Shown here in pieces: positions 1 through 12,979 of a DNA stretch of 64,000 nt. The position numbers and the translations under genes were made by a program. Origin of the DNA: Unio delphinus (taxonomy: Eukaryota > Mollusca > Bivalvia > Unionida > Unionidae). Each line of letters begins with the position of its first letter. Within the stretch, counting starts at the first letter, position 1. The notes beneath the pieces are model-generated. The model saw only the letters and a program-made list of their open reading frames with translations. It had not been told where the DNA came from and did not search any database. The stretch lies in contig JAQISU010000094.1 of assembly GCA_029339505.1 (NCBI GenBank), positions 1,992,001-2,056,000 of the forward strand, read 5' to 3'.

Positions 1-1125
1 CAAGATAATTATCAGGAACAACATATCATTTTCTTGTCATAATTGATTTTTTTTTGTCACTAGACAAAACATATGCAAATGTCTGAAAAAATACTAGATT
101 ATCAGGAACATCATGCCACTTTCTTGTCAATACTGATTTTTTGGGTCCTCACATCCCCCCAAAAAACATGTAAAAGTAAGAAAAAATAATTACTTTTAAC
201 TCTGAGCTTAATCAAGGGTGTGGATGGATAAATGGACAGATTGGCATGCACATTTGATAAAGTGATTCCAATTTTGGGCTCCAAAGGAGGCAGGCATAAC
301 AAAAACTATCATTCTTTTTCTGAATTCTTTTCATATGACCAAATAAATTTTCTAAACAGTTATTCCATACAAATGTACTGCATACCTTTAACTCAATGTA
401 AAACTGAATGGTAGCAATGAACTGGATGGTTTACCACTGGCTAATGACCATCTATATTGAAAAACCACTTATCAGCAGACAACAAAAATTTATTGTACAC
501 ATTCTGAATGACCAAAATTAACATGTAATACAAAACAAAAACAAAAATCTGTCCTCAAAGATCACTTTCTAAGTACTCCCAACTGCGGTTTCCTATGACG
601 TGTTCCAGTCAACTTTGTTATGAACAGTTTTGGGAGTCTACTGAAATTAAATGATTGATGATTACTTCAATATATCAACTGATCAAAAATCATTTAATCA
701 GAGATGTTTTTGAAAACTTGTCTTCACTGGATACCATTTTTGCATACTTTACACTGTATAAATCTTACTAAAGTTCAAAAGTTATGATCAAAAGGACACC
801 TTTATTCTCAAAATACCTGTGCAAGGCAAGACAAAAATTATACGTTTATCTCACCATACTCATGCAGGCAAGACAGAAAAGGACCTTAATCTCCCCAAAC
901 AAATGATACTTTATCTCCCCACACTTGTGCTAGGAAAGACAAATCTTATACCTTTATCTCACCAAACTTGTGCAGCAAAACAAACAAAAATCAAATCTTT
1001 GTCTCAATGCAAGCTAGGCAAGTATCCTGCTGGAGTATCCACATTTGAAAATATGATACCACACAAATAGGATTGAGTTAAACTGGAAGCCACTAACTGA
1101 TTACTTGTCAATAATGTAAATTTAC
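1..1125. other. Intronic or 3' flanking DNA left of the last visible exon
   Basis: I see no exon in this stretch. It presumably belongs to the next intron of the minus-strand clathrin-box gene, because the exon at 1126-1197 ends in a good donor reading leftward. Two diverged copies of a roughly 50 bp unit sit at 4-53 and 96-143 (both contain TTATCAGGAACA). A degenerate minisatellite of about 60-65 bp units lies at 780-1020 (recurrent TTATCTC and GCAAGACA). A short piece at about 200-240 resembles part of 10930-10960 (AGGGTGTGGA) and may be a shared interspersed repeat. Confidence 0.5.
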
Positions 1126-1197
1126 CTGTACAGCATCCAAGTCCATACTGTGGTTGGCATCATCACCTTCTGTCAGTCCACTACTTGCATTACTTCT
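1126..1197 (-). CDS. Internal coding exon of clathrin-box gene (24 codons, last exon in window)
   Basis: This exon reads leftward with a strong acceptor (nine T followed by CAG) just right of 1197 and a donor CAG|GTAAAT just left of 1126. It is exactly 72 bp. Phase 0 is the only frame without stops, matching the other exons of the gene. The peptide is acidic and polar (R-S-N-A-S-S-G-L ... M-D-L-D-A-V-Q) with no recognisable domain, consistent with a disordered region. The transcript must continue left of the window. Confidence 0.72.
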
Positions 1198-1526
1198 CTG
1201 AAAAAAAAAGCACCAATTGAGCACAGAGGACTGCAGACTCCTTGCTATACTGAAAAGTCCCGTACAATATGAACATGAAAATCACACACATTCACTATAA
1301 GCCAAACAAAACCTGAAACCTAGATTATAAATTAAGGGTTTCATTCCAGGGTTAAAAAAACTAGCATGTACAAAAGTGACATTTTTTTTGTACATAATGA
1401 GGCACTATCATTGATTATTTAGCTTTATGAATTTATAGTATTTTACTAACTGCACTTGGTGAAATTGTAAACAGTAGAAATCTAGTTTTCTATATCATTT
1501 TCTAGTTTTCTATATTTTGTGGCTCT

Positions 1527-1606
1527 GTCTGCATTATATGACACAGTGCCACTATCATATAATGCCGTCTGCATAATATGACACAGTGCCACTATCATAT
1601 AATGCC
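1527..1606. repeat. 40 bp tandem duplication
   Basis: Two nearly identical units start with GTCTGCAT at 1527 and 1567. Both contain ATATGACACAGTGCC and end in CATATAATGCC. They differ mainly at one base of the GCATTATATG/GCATAATATG stretch. Confidence 0.8.
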
Positions 1607-2667
1607 AATGTTATATTCCAATTTCATACTATACCACAGTTGTATGTTCCAATGTCATACTGTTACAAGGTCACAATATGCCACAGTCATACTATATCAC
1701 TCATAATAATATTCCAGTAACATCTTCAATAATTATCAGGATCTACACATATTAAGTTTAAGAAAAAGCAGAGTTCTGAATAATAATCAAAAACAATAAA
1801 ACTTTTACCAAATCATTTGAAAATCTGTCTATGTGTATTTGGAGTGAAACTAAATTCCAAGTCAAAAATTATTTTTTTATTTAATTTAAAAAAAATTAAA
1901 GATTAATTTTTAACCTTACCCCTTAAAACAGTGAAGCCAATTCCAACAGGCAGTTGTGTAGAACTGGGAATTGGTTCAGTCAGTGGTGCATTAACACAAG
2001 AGAATGCAATAATAATGATTTGCTAGTCTTTCCAACATCTTGAAATAAACTTCGCATTTCATCAGCATGACTGAGGTTTTCTCAAATAAATTACCGGTTT
2101 TTAAAAGATCAATGGACACTTCACTTAGATAACAGGAAAGCCCCATTCCAAAGGTTTTGGGGACACAAGCATCTGGTTATCAGATTGTTTTAGCAACACA
2201 GTTTCAAGCAAGAAGTTCGCAGTAAATCCAGCAATTCCCATGATATTCTAAATCAGTAGTTTGTAGATTCCAGTCCATCTCAAACAAGACTAGTTTCCAT
2301 AGCAACACTATAAGCAAGGCTCTTTACTTCTGATGCTTGGCACTCAATAATCTTTCATGTGCTGATGTGTTGTTATAAGGTACCCACTCATTCAATTAGT
2401 CAACCCGATTTGTCCATCACATGTTCAAATTTGTCCTCCAAGCAGTGCCCCATGCGGATAGATTGAAGAGCTAAATCTTTTATGCAAATCTACAAACATC
2501 TAGTCATATAATAAAACTTGAAAATCTTTCTTCTATATGGCACTGGAGGAGTTGCATGGCAAAATGTACATACCATGCATGCATACACATATTGATTAGC
2601 AAAATTTACATAATCCCAACATTGTTTTCTTCCAAAAAGTAGGGATGAAAATTAAGGATGATGTTTC

Positions 2668-4963
2668 TTAACTTTCACTGACGTGTATATCCCCTGCATA
2701 AATGTGCCTAGAATCACCATTGACTGATAAATCCGCTTGTAAATAGAGCACTATTACTCCTGGTGACTAATATATCCGCTTGCCTTTTATGCTTCCTATA
2801 CCCTAGTGATGGATAGATCCGCTCTGTATGTCATTATTACAATTGGACGTATTGTTCAATATATGGAAGTAAAAGAATATTAAACCAATCAAATTAGAGT
2901 TAACAAATGATTGCTCTTACTAAATCCGGTTCGTTTCTTCAAATTTGTACCACGTGTTTGTTAATACATGCATTTGTAGTGGACAGTGGAAACAATGGCA
3001 TTTTGTTATGATGATATTGACCACCATGAATCAAGAAGCATTGGTAGTGATATCTTCTTTATCAAGTCTGTCAGAAATTGAGACAGAAACTGATGATGAA
3101 GACGGTGAAATGTGGACAAGAGAACCACGTGGGCCGAAAGTAACAGAGTTTACAGAAAGAGTCGGCTCAACTTTCGTTTTGGATGGGGGAAAAAATAAAT
3201 GGACTTTTTCTTTAAATTTTTTTTCCTGGCTTTGATTGAAAGCGTTGTTGCTCAAACGAATGGATATGCAGCAAGATGCATTGAAGAAAAGCCTGATTCA
3301 CTCTGGCAACCCACGACAATTGACGAAATGATGGCCTTTCTTGGAATACATTTGGTTATGTCAATCCTGGGACTTCCTGAATATAACCTAGCTTGGCGAT
3401 CAACATGGCCCTTCCAGATAATAAGTATTCCTACAATTATGACCAGAGTACATTCTGAAAAGTTGTCCATATATTTTCATGTAAATGACACCAGGCAGAA
3501 TCCTCCAAGACGCCAGCCCGGACATGACAAGTTGTGTCACGTAAGACCAGTTTTAGATAAAGTTTCCAAAACTTGTCTTGAAAATTACACTGGTCATAAA
3601 GAGCAGAGTGTGGATGAAGGGATGATTGCATAAAAAAGGTTGATTATCCTTCAAGCAATATTTGCCTGTGAAGCCAACCAAGTTTGGAAAAAAAGTTTGG
3701 GAATGGGCAGATCCACACAATGGTTATGTTCATGAGTTTCAGGTGTATACTGGAAGAGAAGAGGGCCAGGCTGGACGCAAAAAAGAAGAGGGCCATGGTG
3801 CAGGTGTGGTAAATGATCTGACGGCAAAAATACATGGGAAATCGCATGTTGTTTACATGGACAATTTTTTCTCCAGTCCAGCACTGTTTGAATCGCTAAG
3901 GAAAGAAAAAATGTACTGCCTCGGTACAGTGTGGGCAAATAGAAAGGGAATGCCAGAAGAAATAAAATCGGCCAAATTAAAGAACAGAGGTGACAGTATC
4001 TTGATGACAAAAGGTAGCCTATGTACTATCACTTGGAAGGACAACAAAACTGTCCATTATCTATCAACCAGTTGCAATCCAAGCGAAAGCAAGACTGCGT
4101 AGGAGACAGAAAAATGGAACATACCAGGAAGTGCAGCTCCAATTGTCTCAGAACTTTACAATAAATACATGTTTGTGGTAGACCTGGCAGACCAGAAAAG
4201 GATGCAGTACTCTATCTGTTTTGGTTCTGCTTTGATGTTGCATTAGTAAATACATTAATAACTATGCAGGAGTCGCCCAACCACAACTTGTCACCAAAAA
4301 AAACCAAAGAAGTCTGACGGAGACAACTTGATTTCAGATGATAGGGATATTTCGAGGATCAAGAAAGCGAAAGGCCGAATATACAATTGACAACTATGGA
4401 AATGCACATTGGCCCATACAAGCTGAGAAACCAGGGTGATGCAAAATGTGTACCAGAGAAAAAAGGAGGCATGAAGTGTCCATCATGTGCAAGCAGTGTG
4501 ATGTCCGTCTTTGCATAAAACACAACTGTTTCCCTAGATACCATGAGGAACTACTTAATAAATAGTAGAACATAGTGACTGGGTAACAGTGTTAGTAATT
4601 AAATGTATATATTTGATAAATAACTTTGTATAAAAGACTCACAGATAAATTTTAGTGTTTACAAACAGTGTTTTGTGTTATATTCCTGGATTTTATATCA
4701 TGCATGTGGATGTCAGCAGGATAAAAAAATCAAACAGACATAAGGTAGTTATAGCTTTTATATATGCATGATTTTAGCCTATAATCAGTTTATTAAACAG
4801 AAAATAACTAACACAATCCAACCATACATCAGCTAAAAAGTTATCATTTGGCTGCAGCAGTATTAGGCTCTGGTAGTCAGCCCACAAATCAGCTGCAGTG
4901 GTGACCCCAGCAGCTAGGCACAGCATTGAGTCACTATAGTAGCACTAGAAGTTAAAGAGTTAA
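2668..4963 (+). mobile_element. piggyBac-like DNA transposon (degenerate)
   Basis: The transposase relic at 2995-4563 lies inside a probable 2.3 kb element. The right edge, read inward, is TTAACTCTTTAACTTCTAGTG, the typical piggyBac terminal pattern with a TTAA target (4960-4963). A TTAA at 2668-2671 followed by CTTTCACTG is the best candidate left end, though the two ends match only partly. Between the left end and the ORF, a short motif (ATCCGCTTG or ATCCGCTC) recurs three times at about 2735-2835, possibly subterminal repeats. The right end is more certain than the left. Confidence 0.7.
2995..4563 (+). pseudogene. piggyBac transposase pseudogene
   Basis: The relic encodes a cut-and-paste transposase of the piggyBac (DDE_Tnp_1_7) family, broken by frameshifts and stops. 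The N-terminal acidic part reads in one frame to about 3230. The core then reads from 3199 (motif LWQPTTIDEMMAFLGIH) to a stop at 3631. A TGA and a frame change follow near 3632-3650, and the next stretch runs to 4102. All three expected catalytic aspartates are visible in family contexts: VDEGMI (about 3613), VYMDNFF (about 3855) and VDLADQKR (about 4180). A last open piece (4440-4563) has a cysteine/histidine cluster (CKQCDVRLCIKHNC), matching the family's C-terminal zinc-binding domain. It is not translatable as one protein and sits inside an intron of the clathrin-box gene, on the opposite strand. Confidence 0.9.
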
Positions 4964-5196
4964 CACATTAAAAAAAAATGAAACTCCAAATCTGTATGAT
5001 AATAGATGAAATTCTACATCTAATGTATCAACAGGAAGTTTAAAGATCTTCAGCTCCACCGTCCATCACTACTCTATTGATCACGTCCCTTCAGCTAATC
5101 AATTTACAGAAGATACCGCAAAACCATGATGACCAGTATTTGCTTATTGTTATGTACTTTATTATTTGAATCATAATACTTGCAAATCCATCTTAC

Positions 5197-5571
5197 CTGT
5201 GATGTCTCACTCTCCTGTCTCTCGATCTGAGTTTTTATGCATGTCTCACTTTCCGTCTCACTGTCTCCATGTCTGAGATATTCTCTCTCAGCATTCACCA
5301 TATCCGTAGCAGAGATGTCATCTCTTTCCTCCTCCAAGTTTTCTTCCTCCTCTTCCTCCTCCCATTTCTCATCCTTTGCATTCTCCACTTGATTCACAAC
5401 CTCCCATATATCCTCTTCTTCAACAACCACGTCTCTCACACTATCCACTTCTGGGGGTCCTCCAACAGGAATTGGTGGGGCTTCAAACCAATTCTTGACA
5501 TCTGGTTTGGAAACTTCCTCAAAAGGCGTGACATGTTCTTGATGGGTCCTCTCTTGACTGCTGATTAGAGA
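5197..5571 (-). CDS. Internal coding exon of clathrin-box gene (125 codons, acidic)
   Basis: The acceptor on the minus strand (TTTGTCTCTGTAG) lies right of 5571. The donor CAG|GTAAGA is at 5197/5196. The 375 bp exon is open throughout in phase 0. The peptide starts S-L-I-S-S-Q-E-R and has a proline patch (EAPPIPVGGPPEV, about residues 31-43). A very acidic segment follows (VVVEEEDIWEVV, then KW plus seven E), then a polar tail rich in E, S and T. Tryptophans embedded in acid (DIWEV, EKWEEE) could be short linear binding motifs, but no known consensus is matched exactly. There is no folded domain, so a disordered or coiled acidic linker is likely. Length, phase and splice sites make it the second-best supported exon here. 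Confidence 0.85.
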
Positions 5572-6490
5572 CTACAGAGACAAAGGTCAGTAAATTCAAG
5601 AGGACTGCTTTGCACCCAAAAAGATTTTTCACAAACTTCAAATACATAGTATAATTAGCAACAGTAAAACAATATATACTGGTAAGCCTCATCTTTCAAC
5701 ATAAAATATAAGGATGCATGGATTTGGAATGTCAACAAAACTTTTTCTTTTCTGCAATTATCATTATTTTCACTTAATTCCAAAAATTAGTCAAATTAGT
5801 TCTTAAATAAGTCACAGCAGCTGCACCAAAACCAGAATCCCTCAAAGGTAATAATTCTCTACTGATCAAAAAGAATTTCCTGGAATTCAAGATAAATCCA
5901 TTTCTTCCTAATAAATGATGAGTGTTGATACCATCTCTGATGCTCCTTAGCAATAAAAAGACTTTCAAATTGGCTGCTTTGAGTGTCAGATAAGTGTCAT
6001 TTTTATTTAGGACCAATAGGACATCACAAGAACCTGCTAATATGAAATTCCATTCCAGTTAGGTAACAATAACAAGAGTTTCATGATTGCTGCAATTATA
6101 GTCATACTGGATAACATACTCACACCATTTCCTTGATTTAGGGACACCCAGAAATTGCAAGAATTCTTTTGGTGAAAGCACAATATCAATATGACCAGCC
6201 ATACTGGAAGTCAGATTGACACCAAATTCATGACAATATCACAAAACACAAAATCTTTCAGTGAAAACATTAAGCTGATATGGCCATTCATTTAGTGATT
6301 AAAAGAATTTCAATATGACCACTACAGTGGCAGCTACAATGAATGTCTGAACAGCATCATTTTCATTTTAAAACCATGCAGACCATGGGATGAATATAGC
6401 TGTAAAGTTTCATGGCAATCTTTCAAGTAGGTTGACATAAAAACAAAATGCTAATGGAAAGATGGATAACAGAACATCCCAAACCTTATG

Positions 6491-6737
6491 TTGTTGTAGG
6501 GTTTAATGCCATTTTTCAGCACACAATATGCTATATACGGTGGCCAGTATTAATGGTTGAGGAAGAACCTGGGAAAACCCCCGTAAACAACCACCAACCC
6601 ACAACAAGCTACTGGCAAGCTTTCTCGCATAACCAAATTAGCTGAATCTGAGATTTGAACACACGCAGACAGAGGTCAGATGGCAGTGATCCGTAACGGA
6701 GTGTGCTTTGGACCACTTGGCCACTCTAGGTCCCCCC
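6491..6737 (-). repeat. SINE A copy
   Basis: This is one of four longer copies of a roughly 245 bp tRNA-derived SINE in the window. Read on the minus strand it begins with a tRNA-like part (GGCCAAGTGGTCCAAAGC, box-A-like). It continues through a conserved body (GCTTGCCAGTAGCT; GGTTTTCCCAGGTTCTTCC; CCATTAATACTGGCCACC) and ends TGGCATTAAACCCTACAAC. The short ORF overlapping it is a repeat artefact. Confidence 0.85.
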
Positions 6738-7599
6738 ACACCATATACTTTCCTGGTCTATGACTAGAATGGTTCAATACATAACTATCTAGCATGCTAC
6801 AGCAACAATGTGATACTACTCCATCAGCTAAGAGCCTGTGTTATTTGATCCATTTCATCTTATCCCATGTTACTTTTGGAAATATACAATTTTTTTAAAA
6901 ATCCTGATTTAAAAAGAAACTTATTTTATTAACTTTTCCAATTTTACATTCCCTCTGATAAATTCATGGAGTTTTGAAAACAATTCAAGTTTTCAAGGCA
7001 AAATCTAAAACTGTATGGATCTGTCAACCATGTTATATTTTGTGAGTGCTGAACCTATCAATCAAGCTAATGTTTGCTGTTACATGGTTTATACTATTGA
7101 TCATATATTACCCCATATATTTTACGTGATTTCACTAACTTCGAAAAAGTTTTTCAAGAGTACATTTTCTACAAGAAATAGTCTTCTCAGCATGTTATTT
7201 CATTTATCAGTACATAAGGAAATGTAGAGGAAGAGAAAATAAAATGGCCCATTAATACAGCTTAGAACACTACTCCATCTGATTACCATAGTTTTTTATA
7301 TTGTTTATTCAAACCAAGTTCCTCTCAATTTGTCTCATTTTGGAAAATGAATCAATAAAACAAATCTGCGCATTTTAACAAGTACAAGCTTTATTTATTT
7401 ATAACATTTTGTATTCCCTCAAAAAGACTAAAGTTTTGAGAAAGGTTCAAGGAAATTCTAAACAAATTCAAGAACCTATCATGATAAAATCAACATTTGC
7501 AAAGTTTTCAAGGTATTTTTCAAATTCAATATTTTTCTTGATTGTACAAAAACGCTTTTCCTTTATAACGAGATGTTTTGTATGCATGAGAGTGTGTGT

Positions 7600-7835
7600 G
7601 ATTTGAATTTTTAATGTAGCTTTAAATAAAATTCAGTCATATCCCTACAATGCCTACAGTGTCAGTTTATAGTGATGTCTAGCACTGGGGCATCATGCCA
7701 CAGAGATTACAGTATGTCCAGCCCAGTCACATTATACTAACAATAGACCTTCTTAGATATGACTCAACCAGGGTTAGAACCTGTCACCTGCATCTGAGGC
7801 AGATGATCTAACCACTAGGCTACTGGATTGGTCTG
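7600..7835 (-). repeat. SINE B copy, diverged
   Basis: Reading on the minus strand, a tRNA-like head (GGTTAGATCATCTGCCTCAG, then GGTTCTAACCCTGG) is followed by GTGACTGGGCTGGACATAC and the conserved TGATGCCCCAGTGCTAGACATCACTATAAACTG. The central part is deleted compared with the copies at 33293 and 43860. Confidence 0.75.
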
Positions 7836-8694
7836 AAATGCTTTGCAAATCTAAGTACATATAACATGCCGAAGCAGCTTTCTGGCAGCTCTTTACCGCA
7901 AAATAGTTTTCTTAATAGAGCAGTTTTGATTTTCTTAATCACTGCTAATGATTTTTTCTGCCGAGAATAAAACATGGAGAAAATGCAGAGAAGACTTTGG
8001 TGTTGCCAATACTTGTAACAAAGGTATTGACACGTATGTTTGCTCACACAAAAAAGATAGTCTGTCCAATGGTAGAAAATATCAATGTTGCACTATGAGA
8101 TTGCAAGCTTCCTGCAATTTTTGTCCTGTCCCCTTTATCTTGCCTCTTGTGCACCCCTTGAGCATGCATTTTCATCAAGGAAAACTTAAAAGGTCAACCT
8201 ATTTTCTTTAGTGCATTTCTATGTTCTCTCTAGCAATCAACAAAGTTGCTGAAAGTTACAAAAATTTTAAATGGCAGTAAATTTATATTTATAACCACTT
8301 TTTTAAAAAAATCCAAATATTCATAAATTTGTATCTGTCTGCTAGGCTGCAATGCAAAAACAAATGATGATGACCAGTTTACCACATACTGAATATTGAA
8401 TTATTTACAAAAATTAATCAATTGATGGGGTGAAAAACTTGCAGAAGATATACAAAAATTCACACTTAATCAATGCATTATTCAAAAGAACAACAATTCA
8501 GATGAAAATATTGATTGTCGAATCAGATAATAAGTGAACACTAAAAAGTCGAAAAGCTTGATATGCAATGGAGAATTCAATAGTAATGGACAATTCAATT
8601 ATACAGCTCGTTTCAAATAAACCATATTTTCAAAAAGGCAAATGTTTTTATTCATTACTTAAGGCCATGATAAAACGTTTACAACATGTCGCTA

Positions 8695-8930
8695 GAAATG
8701 ACTAACAGCTGCCTCACATGGCGCTCAGCACTAAGAGGTTAGTGTTAAGACTTTAAGACTGGTCAGTCTGGTGTCATGATAATGTGACTGGGTGGGACAT
8801 CATGCTACACGTGTGCGGCACAATGCCCCAGTGCTAGACATCACTACAAACTGCCTCGATGCAGACATCATAGCAATATGACTGAAACATTGTTAAAGCT
8901 ATGTTAAAAATCCTAATCAAAGAAACAAAC
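8695..8930 (+). repeat. SINE B copy lacking the tRNA head
   Basis: The body AACAGCTGCCTCACATGGCGCTCAGCACTAAGAGG continues through GTGACTGGGTGGGACATCATGCTAC and CAATGCCCCAGTGCTAGACATCAC to an A-rich tail (AAACAAACAAACAAAAAC). The 5' promoter-like part is missing, as in a 5'-truncated SINE. Confidence 0.8.
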
Positions 8931-9424
8931 AAACAAAAACAAATCACAAGAAATGATGATAACACAATGATGTCAAAGAAAAAGTGGCAAAATAGATTTC
9001 ATTTTTTTACCACTAGTGCATTATTGTACTATAAGTATAATGTATTTGTCAGTCTCGGAAATTGCAAATGTTCCCCAAATCTGGAGAACTGGGAGAGACA
9101 ATGTCTCATACCTTTGGCATCTTTGGTGCAACAATGATTCATCTAAATTAACGCAGTTACATGAACTATGCAGCCATTTTCAATCCAAACACAGAATTTT
9201 AATCATACAAAAAGTCTTTCACTTCTACAATCTATAATTCAAAATTAGCCTTGTTTAGGTAAACAAACAGATTTTTTTTATTGAAAATCAACAATGTAAC
9301 TAATTTTTAGAAGATATTTTTTATTGTTATCTACAGCATAACAAGCTGTTATCCTCAAAAGACATTTCCCACCCACCCCTTGAAAGTTCCAGTGAACAAA
9401 ACTCACAATTTTGAGAGAAGAATA

Positions 9425-9745
9425 CTATATCAAAATGGAGTTGCCATCAAAAATGGGTGAACTTTCTACTACATGCTGATCTGCTTCTCTTAGTTACTTA
9501 GGTTATATCAAAATGGAGTTGCCATCAAATTGGGGTGAGCTTATCTACTACTGACAGATCCACTTTGGCTAGTTACTTCAGTTATATCAAAATGGAGTTG
9601 CCATCAAATTAGGGTGTGCTTTCTACTACTGGCTGATCTGCTTCAGCTAGTTACTAGAGTTATATCAAAATGGAGCTGCCATCAAATTGAGTTGCGGGTG
9701 AGCCTTCTACTACTGACTGATCTGCTTCAGCTAATTATTTAGGTT
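9425..9745. repeat. Tandem repeat, 77-83 bp unit, about 4 copies
   Basis: Each unit starts with TTATATCAAAATGGAG (9425, 9502, 9581, 9659; a decayed fifth near 9742). It continues TTGCCATCAAA, GGGTGAGC, CTACTACTG, CTGATCTGCTTC and AGCTAGTTACT. The copies differ by scattered substitutions. Confidence 0.85.
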
Positions 9746-11721
9746 ATATCATAATGAGGCAGGTAGAATAAAGTCTCTTTCACAAAATACACATCATGGC
9801 AAATGACTGTGGCAGATGGGTATCAAACCCACACCATTTTGGGTATGAATCGAGTGCCTTAACCACTGAATCACAGCCATCCTTATACTGTTGGATTCGT
9901 TTATCAAAATAAATTAAGGAAGCTATCAAAGTTAGTACTCGATCAGCTTTTAACTTAATTCAGAAATAAAAGCAGGAGACAAAAAAGGTTTCAATGATCT
10001 AATTTCAATGAATTTTATTAGTAATAGCCACAGCAAAAGTGATGCATGTTATGTAACAGCTTACGGTCAAGTGAGCAGAATGCTACAAGACAAACTGCAC
10101 CAATTCTGCATTACAATGCATTCAACTGCTGCTCATAAAGGGCAATTATTACAATGAAAACTACAAGTAGAGTGATTTGCTGATATGCATTGACTTATTG
10201 ACTTTTGTTATATGTATACAATTTCACTGTTATATATATATTTATTTTGAGACCGATTATATTCACAATATTCTTTCATATACTAAGTTTCGGTTATTCA
10301 CTGCATTCAGCGAGACAAAAAGGATGGTATGTCAAACAAAAATTGCGTAAGAAGAGGAATTTGTCGAAATAATCAAATGATGCCCAAAACATGTTCAAAG
10401 TTTCATGGTGAGCTAAGTTTCATGGAGATCTAATGAAAACTGCAAGAATAGTTGAATTCACCATATTTTGTTACATGAAACAATAACTCTGATAAAAAAT
10501 TGCAGGAAAGCTGTGATTTGATAATATGCAAATATTCAGATAAAAATCGTAATATTCACATAGTTTCATGACAATCCATTAAACCTGTGAAACTAGCTGT
10601 ACTAATAAAAATGTGATGTATACTACATTAAGCTGCAAAAAAAAGAGCAACAACTCTAACACATTTAAAATGTTTCATAGCACTCCATTAAAAACAAAGA
10701 TTCAATCACAAGACTGTTATATACCGCATTCAGCTGTAAGTAAAAGGGACAATAACTCTCAAGAAAAATTTGTGGCAGTGAAATGGTTTGTACGTGCATT
10801 CTCAGCTGAAGATTATAACATTTACCAACAGTGATTGCAATCCATCAGGATTAGTTATGATTAGGAGATTTTATGCAAGACAATAGCCTAACTGTATCCC
10901 CCCATAGGGTTATAACAGTTTCCCAGTGAGGTTAATCTAGGGTGTGGACTGACAAACACCGATGAACAGACAACCAAACCAAAGTGATTTCTGTGCTTCT
11001 GCCAGTGTGCTCAACAATAATCTACATGCTCAACAATTAAAAAAACCCATGTTGAAGTCCATACTGAAATGATGTGTTTCTTCTCCATGCCTAAGCCAAA
11101 CAGAAACAAGTTCATGGAGCATAGATCAATTATCACTGTACCTAAATTGACCTAAGCACAAACTTAACCAATGTGTGACACCTCAAAGTATAGATGATTG
11201 GACCGGAGTAACGATACACTGAGTTTCTGAATCTGCAACAATCACCCATAGTTTTTCACAGCTGCCGTTAAAAAGTCCCCAACAAAACTCTATGAACTGA
11301 TTCTGATATCCACATAATCCAAAATACAGTTTAAAGTCTTTCCGGCATAATTTAAACAAATTTCTTTGTTTTTCTTTTTACTTTCTAACACAAACCACCT
11401 ACCTGACCTATTATGCCTGAATAATATTCACTGGGTTCTAAATAAATTGTTGCAGTATTACAACAAGACCAAAAATCTGGCAATATCCCCAATGACTACA
11501 AATGTTTATTTTTCCTAATTTGGGTGAGACAGTGTCCAATCAGATGATTTCATAAAACCCAATGCAACAGCTGTGATACTGTTATCACGAGTGATCTAAA
11601 CCTGCAAAATGACTTAAATCAGTAACTGTATTGCATTCCTTGCAAGTGATCTAAAAGGTGAAAGCATTCTAAACTATTTAATTATTTAAAAGTTCAGGAA
11701 TCTTTTCTTTGTACACATGTA

Positions 11722-12179
11722 CCATATTTTCCAGCCTATAAGTCAATTCGGAGTATAAATCGAATTCACCAATTTTGTAAATTTTCCACTCATCGTCCAT
11801 ATATAAGTCGATTAAGAGTAGAAGACGAGGCCAGGTCAATATCTTGGCTTCGTATTTTACACTAGTAATGGTATCGTTGTATGATATTCCATATTACCGG
11901 CAATCGTGAAATTGCATTACGGATGCTAACATGCTTGTGATTTTACTTCTGAACAAATCATTGTTATATTCTGTTATCAACTGACACAGATGAATAAACA
12001 GTCCATGCTTGTTTAATTATAATTGAAAGTACATCCATGATGTAGTTCATTTTATTACCTGAAGTTACAAACGTAACTTAAATAAACTTTCAATGACACG
12101 ATCCATATCGATTCGGAGTAAAAGACAAAGACCTGACTTTCAAGTAAATAAGTATTGACTTATAGGCTGGAAAATACAA
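11722..12179. mobile_element. pogo-type MITE (458 bp)
   Basis: The inverted ends are CCATATTTTCCAGCCTATAAGTC on the left and GACTTATAGGCTGGAAAATACAA on the right. Each is flanked by TA (11720-11721 and 12180-12181), as expected for Tc1/mariner-pogo insertions. Inside the left end, further direct copies of the TATAAGTCGATT-like motif occur. There is no coding capacity. The ends closely resemble those of the element at 26732-28066, which points to cross-mobilisation by one transposase family. Confidence 0.8.
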
Positions 12180-12979
12180 TATGAGCACTATGTTGACAAA
12201 CTAACAATATCATACTTGATACAATTACCCTGGGGTTCGGCTTGAGAAATTAGAGAAATCTCTCAACTGAAAATTAATATTTTCTACATGCTTCATAAAC
12301 TGTCCTGAAAATTCCGTAATGTGCTTAACCTAAATATTTTAAATAGCAAGCAAGTAAGCCTTAGGTTATCTAGTGAAGTCGCTGACCTTACTATTGACAG
12401 AAGGAAGGAGGCTAGGATTTTGCTATTGTTTTAACTTCTTGTCATCATCATGTATATTCATCGCCACAAGCTGTATGGTTACAGAAAAACATTTCCATGT
12501 TTGATAGGGAATTCTAAAAAATCTTTTGGCTCCAAGTAAAATCCTGTCTCATCATTCTGACAAGATGGTCAATGCCTATGCGTAAAGAAAAGGCTAATAA
12601 CTTAAAGCATATGTTAGTAAACATTAGCAATCTCACATGAAGGTCTATCATTACTTAAACTATACAAGGAGAAAGGTCATAATTCCGCTGCCGGAAAATG
12701 TCATTGCTTTTCTATAGCCTGTGACAAGTTGAAAATATGCAGAACTTAATCTTGAAAATGTTGTCCAATAGGCCCAAAGTTTTATAAGAAACATGAAAAA
12801 GTTCAAACTTACATATAAAGTTAAAAATGCAACATTCTAGTTCTGTGCAATATGCAAAGGTTTTATTTGTTCCATGTGACTCCAAAACTCAAGTGTTATC
12901 CCGCTTATTATTCCTTCTGTGTTTAAAATTTCATGATGGACCAACAAAGAGTTGCATCCTCTCTTTACCAAGCACTAAG

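Larger units (their letters stand above)
1198..5196 (-). other. Intron of clathrin-box gene, containing the piggyBac element
   Basis: This 4.0 kb gap between two phase-0 exons has a consensus donor at its right end (CAG|GTAAGA) and acceptor at its left end. It holds a 40 bp direct duplication at 1527-1606 and the piggyBac relic at 2668-4963. The rest is AT-rich with nothing else recognised. Confidence 0.7.

Noticed and set aside
1912..2035. Minus-strand exon-like frame (LPVGIGFTVLRG) ending at GGG|GTAAGG
   Set aside because: The exon would end in phase 1, while the next exon (1126-1197) is open only in phase 0. No convincing acceptor lies upstream. It may be a repeat fragment.
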